From NCBI GenBank assembly GCA_964594175.1, contig CAZQLM010000015.1:1-19186 (forward strand): 19,186 nt of DNA, given 5' to 3'. Shown in pieces: positions 6,378 through 14,000 of this stretch. Below the pieces are notes generated by a model that was not told where the DNA came from, ran no database searches, and saw only the letters and a list, made by a program, of their open reading frames with translations. Origin of the DNA: SZUA-1535 sp964594175 (GTDB lineage Archaea; Aenigmatarchaeota; Aenigmatarchaeia; Aenigmatarchaeales; SZUA-1535). Both the position numbers and the translations under genes were made by a program. Position 1 is the stretch's first letter, and each line of letters starts with the position of its first letter.

Positions 6378-6725
6378 ATGGAAAAACCTCACGAAATAAT
6401 CACTAGTGTTGAAAAAGCAAAAGAAAAGGCGAGAAAGCTTCTTGATCAATACGCAGGAATTTATCAAACAAATTTCATTCTTTTAGGAAAAATAAAGGAG
6501 GTAAAGTTGGAAAAAATGTGGAGTATTGGAATACTTTTCTGCAGAATAAGACTCAAAAATGTCAGAAAATTCGATTTAGAAGGAAAGCTCGTTTCTCAAA
6601 GCGAAGAGGAGCTAGTTTATGTGAATAAGCCTGAGTTTGTGCTTAGTCTTGAAGAATTGGAAAAAGCGAACCAAAAGGTTTACAGAGCTTTTCTTGAAAT
6701 GCTTCACGGTTTTGAACCAAGCTGA
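6378..6725 (+). CDS. Small soluble protein, function unknown
   Basis: A 115-residue protein of unrecognised family. It has an N-terminal amphipathic helix (about 8-27), a central beta-strand region (about 32-78: FILLGKIKEVKLEKMW, ILFCRIRLKNV) and a C-terminal helix (about 88-110). It has no signal peptide, no membrane span and one cysteine. AATTAAATAA at 6347-6356, about 26 nt upstream of the ATG, is a fitting TATA box, and no Shine-Dalgarno is seen, so it is probably a monocistronic leaderless gene. Its last 22 nt overlap the end of the membrane-protein gene on the other strand. Codon use resembles its neighbours. I can offer no function. Confidence 0.6.
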   Translation: MEKPHEIITSVEKAKEKARKLLDQYAGIYQTNFILLGKIKEVKLEKMWSIGILFCRIRLKNVRKFDLEGKLVSQSEEELVYVNKPEFVLSLEELEKANQKVYRAFLEMLHGFEPS

Positions 6726-7084
6726 ATTATCAATGCTAAAGCTATTACAAGTCCTGCTGCACCAAACGCTACAGCAAGATTTGTTAAAAATGTTTTTGCC
6801 ATTACTGGCAAGTCTCCAAGAAGCTGATACCATGAAATTAGAATCACATTCAGCGCTGTTACCGCAATCAAAAAATCTGTCTCTTGCCGTACCGTGACAT
6901 TGAAAATTGCTACTATTATTCCAAGAATTGCGAGTAGTAGAATAATTGCTGTATGCGTCATTGTTTCTGCGTAGAGCGCTGCATAAGCCAGTAGGAATAT
7001 CGCGACAAATGCTATTGTTCCAACAGTGAAACTTTGCTCTTTAACTTTTTGTTTTTTAGTTTTTCTGACAGTTTTCCTTGCCAT
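6704..7084 (-). CDS. Four-helix membrane protein, function unknown
   Basis: A 126-residue protein of unrecognised family. It has a basic N-terminus (MARKTVRKTKKQKVK) and four predicted membrane spans at about residues 20-40, 44-63, 70-89 and 98-122. The positive-inside rule puts the N-terminus in the cytosol. There are no polar or catalytic residues in the spans that would suggest a transporter or enzyme. The ATG at 7084 has a TATA box (CTTTTATATATC) centred about 25 nt upstream, so it is probably leaderless. It is divergent from scpA and overlaps the preceding small gene tail to tail by 22 nt. Confidence 0.65.
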   Translation of the reverse strand: MARKTVRKTKKQKVKEQSFTVGTIAFVAIFLLAYAALYAETMTHTAIILLLAILGIIVAIFNVTVRQETDFLIAVTALNVILISWYQLLGDLPVMAKTFLTNLAVAFGAAGLVIALALIIQLGSKP

Positions 7085-7104
7085 AAGTTTTATTTGGCAT
7101 GCAA

Positions 7105-7116
7105 GATATATAAAAG
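7105..7116. promoter_or_regulatory. TATA box between the membrane-protein gene and scpA
   Basis: GATATATAAAAG (CTTTTATATATC on the minus strand) is centred near 7110. It lies about 25 nt from the minus-strand ATG at 7084, a good leaderless fit. It is only about 17 nt from the scpA ATG at 7127, too close for the same role, so scpA must use a different element such as TTTTATTT at 7088-7095, or start further downstream. Confidence 0.5.
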
Positions 7117-7126
7117 TTGTGATAAC

Positions 7127-7846
7127 ATGCTCAGCGACAAAGAGCTAATAGAGCTCATGCTCTCGCAACCTAGCTGGGAGGATGTGCTTGTGAAAATAGT
7201 AGTAGACGAAAAAATGGACCCGTGGGATATAGATATATGCAGACTTGCAGATTCTTTCCTTGAATACTTACAAAGAATGCATGTTCTTGATTTGCGCATA
7301 CCTGCCAGGTTTATTCTCATAGCAGCAATCTTGCTTAGAATGAAATCAGATTACTTAGTAGAGAAAGAAAAAAAGGAAAAAACACTTATTCCTGAAGGGG
7401 AGAGAGAGTTTTCCGGAGAAGAGCTCAAGGAGCTTGCAAGCATACCTCCACTGCAACCACCAGCTGAGAGAGTTCCTGTAAAAAACATTACGCTTGAAGA
7501 ACTGATTTACGCTCTGAAAAAAGCATTTGAAATACAGGAAAGAAGAAAAATAAGAAGGTATAGAAGAGAAAAGGTTCTGAAAGAATTTGCCGAGCCAGAG
7601 GAAGAGGATATAACAGATAGAATAAATAAATTACTTTTTCAAATAAGAAGCATTTTGGAAGAGCTTGAAGAAGAAGAGCTAGAGTTTTCGAAACTTGTTG
7701 GAGAGTGGAAAAGAGAAAAAATTGTAAAAACACTAATTCCAATCTTGCATTTGTCTCAAGAAGGGAAAATATCTTATGAGCAACCTGAGCTCTTTAAAGA
7801 GATATTCATAAGGTTGAGGGAAAATGCACAAAAAAGCTCTGCTTGA
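7127..7846 (+). CDS. scpA: Segregation and condensation protein A (kleisin)
   Basis: A 239-residue kleisin that bridges the two heads of an SMC dimer in the condensin-like complex that organises the chromosome. The N-terminal signature DPWDIDI (31-37) sits in the helical domain that binds the SMC neck and is followed by RIPARFILIAAILLRMKSDYL. A charged linker with RRKIRRYRREK leads to the C-terminal winged helix (about 195-235). The start at 7127 is chosen because the segment before PWDIDI (LMLSQPSWEDVLVKIV) matches the family, while a longer frame back to 7034 would run into the divergent gene. scpB overlaps its end by 23 nt, so the two are translationally coupled. No smc gene is in the window. 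Confidence 0.88.
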   Translation: MLSDKELIELMLSQPSWEDVLVKIVVDEKMDPWDIDICRLADSFLEYLQRMHVLDLRIPARFILIAAILLRMKSDYLVEKEKKEKTLIPEGEREFSGEELKELASIPPLQPPAERVPVKNITLEELIYALKKAFEIQERRKIRRYRREKVLKEFAEPEEEDITDRINKLLFQIRSILEELEEEELEFSKLVGEWKREKIVKTLIPILHLSQEGKISYEQPELFKEIFIRLRENAQKSSA

Positions 7847-8339
7847 AGCCGCGCTTTTTATGAGCTTTAAGCCGTTGGAAATAAAAGAAATAGCAAAAAT
7901 TCTGAAGAGCGACGAAGAAGAAGCTTTGCGACTTTTGGAAGAGTTGAAAAAAGATCTTGAAAATGAGGAGCGTGGAATTTATCTCGTGCGACTCGGTGAT
8001 AAATTCAAACTCTATGTAAAACCTGAGTATGTGCGCTTTGTAAGGCATTTGACACCTTATTCTGATATGAAAAAGGGCTTGCTTCGTGTTCTTGCTTTGA
8101 TAGCATATAAAGGAGAGATAACTCAGTGCGAAATAGTTAAAGTGATAGGAAACAGAACATACGAATATGTGCGCGAGTTAGAGCAGCGAGGTTTTGTAAA
8201 AAGCGTGAGAGAAGGGAGAACAAAAAAGCTTGTTTTAACAAAAGCCTTCGCAGACTACTTTGGTTTGCGATCGGTGCACGAAGCAAAAAAGTTTTTTGAA
8301 GGTGTTGTTAATGAAAGTGAAAATGAGAGAGATGACTAG
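7824..8339 (+). CDS. scpB: Segregation and condensation protein B
   Basis: A 171-residue ScpB, the accessory dimer that binds the ScpA linker in the SMC complex. Two winged-helix domains are visible. The first, about residues 1-75, begins LLEAALFMSFKPLEIKEIAKIL. The second, about 80-160, contains LLRVLALIAYKGEITQCEIVKVIGNRTYEYVREL and GRTKKLVLTKAFADYFGL. The reading of a new winged helix after LALIAY is typical of the family. It overlaps scpA by 23 nt, and its own 3' end overlaps the RqcH gene by 29 nt. The short C-terminal tail (GVVNESENERDD) is acidic and lies in the overlap. The length is normal for archaeal ScpB. Confidence 0.87.
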   Translation: MHKKALLEAALFMSFKPLEIKEIAKILKSDEEEALRLLEELKKDLENEERGIYLVRLGDKFKLYVKPEYVRFVRHLTPYSDMKKGLLRVLALIAYKGEITQCEIVKVIGNRTYEYVRELEQRGFVKSVREGRTKKLVLTKAFADYFGLRSVHEAKKFFEGVVNESENERDD

Positions 8340-10263
8340 CTTGGAGCTTGCGATAGCTTTAGAAGAAATGCGTGTTTTAGAAAATGGTAGGGTTGAAAAA
8401 ATTTATCAAAACGGAAGGCAGATAAGGGTGAAAATCTATTGCAAAGAAGGCGAGAAAGAGCTTGTTTTCGAGCCAGGAAAATTTTTTCTTACAAACTACA
8501 AAAGACGAGCTTTGAGCGAGCCACCAAGTTTTTGCATGCTTTTGCGCAAGCATTTGATGGGAAAAAGGGTTATATGGATAAAGCAAAAGGGTTTTGAAAG
8601 GATTGTTGAAATTGAATTTGATGATAAAATTTTAATTTTCGAAATTTTTTCGAAGGGAAACGCCATTTTGTGTGAAAAGGATTACACAATTATAATGCCT
8701 TTGGAAGTGCAATTATGGAGAGAAAGGGAAATAATGCCAAGAAAGGTTTACAAATACCCGCCTTCTTTGCTTAATCCATTCTCTCTCAAAGAAGAAGAAT
8801 TTTGTTCAGTAATAAAAGGGCAGAAAAAAATCGCAAGCTTTCTCGCAAGCGATTTATCTTTAGGCGGAATTTATGCAGAGGAGCTTTGCTTACGAGCTGG
8901 TATAGATAAAGCAAAAAAATGTTCTGAGCTAAGCGAGGAGGAAAAGAAAAAACTTTACAAAGAGTTGCAAAAGCTTAAAGAAGAAAAGCTAAAGCCATAT
9001 GTAGTGCTCTCTAACACAGAGCCGATAGACTTTGCACCGTTTGAGCTTTTGCTTCATAAGGGAAAGGAGAAGAAATACTTTTCAAGTTTTAACCAAGCTC
9101 TGGACGAGTTTTACACATATTGGGAAAGCAAAAATGCTGAAATGGAAAGGGTTAGGGAAGAAAAGGAAACGGAAGAGAAAATAAAAAGAATTGTTGAAAG
9201 ACAAAAAGAAGTTGTGAAAAATTTAGAAGAATTGGAAGAAAAAACAAGAAAAAAGGCTGAAGCGCTTTTCAATAATTTGAATCTTGTTGAAAGAATATTC
9301 TCTGCTCTTCGTAAAGCTCGCGAGCTTGGAATGAGCTGGGAAGAGATAAAAGAAAAAATATCTTTAGAAGACTCAGCGGAAGCGAGAGCAATAAAGGATA
9401 TACGCGAGCATGAAGGAAAAATTTTGCTCTGGATTGGTGGAATGGATGTAGAGGTGGATTTCACTTTATCTCCTATGGAAAATGCACAGCGATATTACGA
9501 AATGGCGAAAAAATACAGGAAAAAAATGGAAGGAGCTAAACAGAAAATAGAGGAAATAAGAAAATCTATCAAAGAGTCAAAAAAGCTTAAGGAGAAAAAA
9601 GAAATAGCTCTTCCAAGAAAAAAAGTAAAGAAAAAGTGGTACGAAAAGTTTCGATGGAGCTTTACTTCAGAAGGTTTTCTTGTTGTCGCAGGAAAAGATG
9701 CTGTACAAAACGAAGTTCTTTACAAAAAGTATCTTGAACAAAGCGATATAGTTTTGCATGCAGATATACATGGAGCGCCGCTAACTATAGTTAAGTCTCA
9801 GGGTAGAGAAATAACACCTTTGGCAATAAGAGAAGCCGCGGAGCTTGCGGCAGCTTATTCAAGTGCGTGGAAGCTTAAATTGGGAAGTGTAGATGTATAC
9901 TGGGTTCTTCCGAAGCAGGTATCTAAAACACCGCCTGCCGGGCAGTATTTAGCAAAGGGTGCTTTTATGATTTATGGGCAAAAAAACTATCTTAGAAAAA
10001 CTGAAGTTAAGATAGCGATAGGCATTATGCTTTGCGAAAACGAAGCAAGGGCTTTTGCTGGAAGCATTTTAGGAGCCAGGGCACACTGTAAATATTTTGT
10101 AACTGTTTTTCCAGGTGATACTCCGAAACAAAAAGCTGGAGAAAAGATTAAGCTAAAGCTTCTTCAAAAGGCAATGCCAGAAGACAAAGAAGTAATAGAA
10201 AGAATTTCAGTTGATGAGTTTATTTCTCTTCTCCCTGGAAGCTGCGGTGAAATAGTAGGTTAA
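8311..10263 (+). CDS. rqcH: RqcH/NEMF (NFACT) ribosome quality control protein
   Basis: A 650-residue NFACT protein. This family binds the 50S subunit with stalled peptidyl-tRNA and, in bacteria and eukaryotes, recruits tRNA to extend the nascent chain (Ala or CAT tails). Domains in order are NFACT-N (about 5-175), a helix-hairpin-helix segment (LSLGGIYAEELCLRAGIDK, 182-200), a long charged coiled coil (about 270-435), and NFACT-R (about 443-560) with HADIHGAP (483-490) and TPPAGQYLAKGAFM. A final C-terminal region follows. Two conserved acidic sites are E12 and E96 where NEMF has Asp. The start at 8311 is chosen because GGTG (8301-8304) lies 6 nt upstream and the conserved N-terminus begins here. 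It overlaps scpB by 29 nt, and its stop codon directly abuts that of the ATPase gene. Confidence 0.92.
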   Translation: MKVKMREMTSLELAIALEEMRVLENGRVEKIYQNGRQIRVKIYCKEGEKELVFEPGKFFLTNYKRRALSEPPSFCMLLRKHLMGKRVIWIKQKGFERIVEIEFDDKILIFEIFSKGNAILCEKDYTIIMPLEVQLWREREIMPRKVYKYPPSLLNPFSLKEEEFCSVIKGQKKIASFLASDLSLGGIYAEELCLRAGIDKAKKCSELSEEEKKKLYKELQKLKEEKLKPYVVLSNTEPIDFAPFELLLHKGKEKKYFSSFNQALDEFYTYWESKNAEMERVREEKETEEKIKRIVERQKEVVKNLEELEEKTRKKAEALFNNLNLVERIFSALRKARELGMSWEEIKEKISLEDSAEARAIKDIREHEGKILLWIGGMDVEVDFTLSPMENAQRYYEMAKKYRKKMEGAKQKIEEIRKSIKESKKLKEKKEIALPRKKVKKKWYEKFRWSFTSEGFLVVAGKDAVQNEVLYKKYLEQSDIVLHADIHGAPLTIVKSQGREITPLAIREAAELAAAYSSAWKLKLGSVDVYWVLPKQVSKTPPAGQYLAKGAFMIYGQKNYLRKTEVKIAIGIMLCENEARAFAGSILGARAHCKYFVTVFPGDTPKQKAGEKIKLKLLQKAMPEDKEVIERISVDEFISLLPGSCGEIVG

Positions 10264-11013
10264 TTAGACTTTCATTTCAAATTCCTTATCTATTTCTTCT
10301 GGTTTTATCACTTCTATTCCATAAGGCGTTATTTTGAAAGGATGTATAAGCGTTGAGTGATTCGTTCTTCGCATTTTTCTTATTACTAAAGTTCTTTGAA
10401 ATTCTTCTGTTACAGGGACGAAGTCGAGCTTTATCACACCATCAACTAAATATTCTATAATCCCGGAGCCGCTAAGTTTTTCTGTTCCTTCTTCTATTGT
10501 GCTTGTAAGCATGGCAGTGACGTTAAGCTTTTTTATTTCATCTATCAATATTGCGAGACCTACTCTTGCTATATAAGGGTCGCGAAGGAACATTTCTATC
10601 ATCGAAACAGAATCTATTACAAGTCTTGAAACGTTTTCGTAGCATGTTATTTCTTTAGCCCTTTCGAGAAGAGAATAAATATAAAGTTTGAGAAATCTTC
10701 CAATCTCGGCTTCTTCATACTCGAGAAGTGTGGGTTTCACGGAAATTATTTTTATAGCTCCTTCGTTCACATATCTCTCAAATTCCCATGATTTAAAGGT
10801 GCTTTGAATATCTTTAACTATATCTTCTTCAGTTTCTTCAGTAGTAATGTAAAGCCCTTTTTCACCATTTTTAGCACCCTCGTAAAGGAAACTTGAGCAA
10901 AACAGAGTTTTTCCAGTTCCGGTTTTTCCCGTAACCAGAACAACACTGTTTTTTACTATTCCTCCCTCAATAAGTTCATCTAAACCTAATACGCCAGTAG
11001 ACAAGCGCTCCAT
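10264..11013 (-). CDS. KaiC/RAD55-type RecA-superfamily ATPase
   Basis: A 249-residue single-domain ATPase of the COG0467 KaiC/RAD55 type. RLSTGVLGLDELIEGG (3-18) is the family's opening motif. Walker A is GKTGTGKT (29-36), the acidic pair follows in TTEET (57-61), and Walker B is LVIDS (131-135). The end, FKITPYGIEVI, is also typical. It lacks the DNA-binding and BRC-type parts of RadA, so it is not the recombinase; relatives such as FlaH/ArlH act at membranes with surface machines. Its start codon lies inside the end of the giant glycoprotein gene (38-nt overlap in another frame), so the two are almost certainly co-transcribed and probably coupled. The 3' end abuts rqcH with no spacer. The partner and the role of ATP binding are inferred only from context. 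Confidence 0.85.
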   Translation of the reverse strand: MERLSTGVLGLDELIEGGIVKNSVVLVTGKTGTGKTLFCSSFLYEGAKNGEKGLYITTEETEEDIVKDIQSTFKSWEFERYVNEGAIKIISVKPTLLEYEEAEIGRFLKLYIYSLLERAKEITCYENVSRLVIDSVSMIEMFLRDPYIARVGLAILIDEIKKLNVTAMLTSTIEEGTEKLSGSGIIEYLVDGVIKLDFVPVTEEFQRTLVIRKMRRTNHSTLIHPFKITPYGIEVIKPEEIDKEFEMKV

Positions 11014-14000
11014 ATTCTTTTATTCTCTCTATAACTTTATAAATTACTTTCGGTATCTTGGATAAAACGCTCTTGAGCCATTTTACTGTATATAAAGGAT
11101 TCCAAACTCTTTTCATAAGCACCTGCTTTTCATCGGTAAGATTCTTTATTTTAGCTCTTATTGTAAGTATTTCATGCTGTCTTTTAACTATCATTTCTCT
11201 GAACGTTTTTTCATCTATCTTGCGCATGAAAAATTGTTTTTGAGTTTCGATTCTCGCTTTGATTAGGTCTTTTTCCTGGGCCTTTAATGAAGAAATCATT
11301 TTAGTTATTTTCAGATACGGCTTCAAAACTTCAAAAATAAGGTACGAAACATAGATGAAAATAAATATTGAAAGTATTATCCAATGAATATTAGCTTTTG
11401 CAATTGCAAGAATTTTTTTGATTAAAATATCTTGGGAATTCAACCTTTCTTCGATTTTATCTACAAGTTCTTCTAATTTATTTACGCTTTTAAGCAATCT
11501 CTCTGAAGAGTCCTGTCTCATGCTTTCTTCAATTTCTCTAAGCACGGTTTCTATTTCACTTTTTGTTTTTTCTATTTCTTCATCTTTCACACCAATTTTT
11601 TCTAGTTCCTCAACAGTTTTTCTCACACTTTCCCATTTCTTTTTCAGAGAGAATGCTTCAATTATTTTCGGATTGTTTTTTATTCTTATCGCAACAGCAC
11701 CTTCTTTAGTAATGTTTCCTCCTGAAATCCTGAAACTTATTCTATCGTTTTGCGCTGTTATATTCAGCGGACAGTAGATGCTTATCTTCAAAACTTTTAC
11801 ATCTCCTACCCCGAGAGAAAGTTCTTGTGGATAGAAAAGCTTGCATATTTCTGCTTTTGCCTCGCTTGTGAGATTTATCTTTTCTTCCCCACTATTCGAT
11901 ACAAACACGAAAACAGAGTAGTTTATACCCTTAACGACGGAAACTGTAGTGTTCGTATAATCTATTTCGAAGGAAATTATTTTCTTTCTACACTTTACAT
12001 GCTTTATACATCTCCATTCTATACTGCAATTTGCAGGAGTGCAAATCCTTTCCTGATACATTTCATCCTCTTTACACGGCCCTATTCCACAGCCAATGTC
12101 TTTCCATTCCGTGCAATTACATACGGGCGGTGAGAAACCGCTTATACCGCCTCCACCTCCCGAGCTAATAATTTGAGATTCTTGGACAATGGTTTGAGAG
12201 ATCGTTTTCAGTGAAAGTGAATAATTCCCAGAATTGTTATAGCTATCTTTGGCAAAAAACTCGATACGAAAAACACTTCCATAGGAGTTTGGGGCATAGC
12301 ATTTGCTCATGCACTCTGCAAACGAAATCGTGTTCGGAAAAACGCCACAGGCTCCAAATGAAATACTATGCTCCTGTAACGAATAACTCGAGTTCAAACA
12401 TTTTACACTTGCATTTACATTAGTGATTTCTTTATCTCCTCTTACATTATATACTTTTATTCTAGGTAAATCGACTCCGCTTATAGCACTTCCTGGCTCA
12501 AAAGCTGTATTTTCCAATGGCGCTATTACATTTATTATTAATTTATTACTTACTTCAAATTCAAAAGATATGTTAGCGGTGTTGTTGTAAATGCTAGCGT
12601 TTATAAAGCTTTTGTATTTTCCTGTCTGCTGAGAAGAATCTAGGAAATAAATGAAAAACAAAGACTCGTTATTGATAGAAATACTGTAATTTCCATTGCT
12701 CAGATTTGCTTGAAAATAAAATTTAACTTTAAATGGAAGTGTAATGTTGTTAATATCCCTTACCGAAATGTTCAGAAATTCGCCTCTGTTTAAAATTTTG
12801 GGACTTTCTACTACAAGAATAAGTTTGTTGGTTACGTTCAGCTCTGAAAAGTTTGAAAGTGTTTTCGTATAGTTTATATCTATTGCTTCTATCCTTATGC
12901 TATAGTTTCCTGTTTCGTTTAAATACAAACCGTCTAAGGAAAAAGTAAAATTCCAAAGATTTCCTTCTCTTTTCATTTTGGCCGTTGCGTTATAATTCTG
13001 CGGATACACTATTGTAGCGTTAACCCCTCTAACCCAAATGTTATCTGTTACGTTTGCGATAATGCTTAGGGTAAAATTGAGGTTTGTTTTATTTGTTTTT
13101 ACACCGAAAATTTCAAACCAGAATGAGTGGATTGTTGGCGGAATGTTATCTTCTGGATAGAGCGTTACGTTGAATTCTGTGCTTGAATTAGCATTTGCAA
13201 ATTCTGATGTAGCGTTTACATATGTTAGTACTGTAAAATTCGAATACCCACTAGGCAAGCTTTTCGCATTTACATACCAAAAAACTTCTTCTATATTTCC
13301 ATTTGAAAGAAATGCTATGGTTTTGTTGCTTTCTTCTGTTTCGTTCACATCCAAATAAGTTGTGTTTACAGAACTCCAATTCAAAGTTAAATTTCTCAAA
13401 TCCCCTCTAAACGCTTTCACCCTAAGTATGTATTTTTCCACTTTTCCTATCAGCATACTTGAAGGTGTTTCTTCTGAAATCTCAAGTACAGGGGTTCCAA
13501 ATTTTACGAAAAAGCTCGAATTTTCCAAATTTATCAAGCTTCCTGCTGATGTTAATACGCTTGCAGAAAGGTTGTAAAAACCTGAGCGGGTTAAATTTTG
13601 AGAAGTAAAATTTTTCACGAACACATAACATTTATCAACTCTTGGTGTGGCTGGATAAACTCTTATTTCATAGATGTTTGTTCCTCCTGTAAGGTTTATT
13701 ATTAGTTTTCCTGCTTTGAACGGGCGGAAATCAGCAAAGAGAGTTATGTTTTTTGATTCTGGCACGGGAATATTTTTTCTAAATACTCCTATTTGCCCTG
13801 TAGGAGAAAGGTATTTTATTGTCGCATTAACTTCTTCAAGCACTATTTTCTTCCAAAGTATTTCTATTCTTGCTATAGCATAGTCCGGTTTTCTGAAAGT
13901 CACATTAAAAACGCTTGCCTCACCCCAGCTCCAGTAGGTTACATTATCCTCGTCTATTGCTAAATAAGCATCCTCCTGATTGTAGGAAGCATTGGCATAG

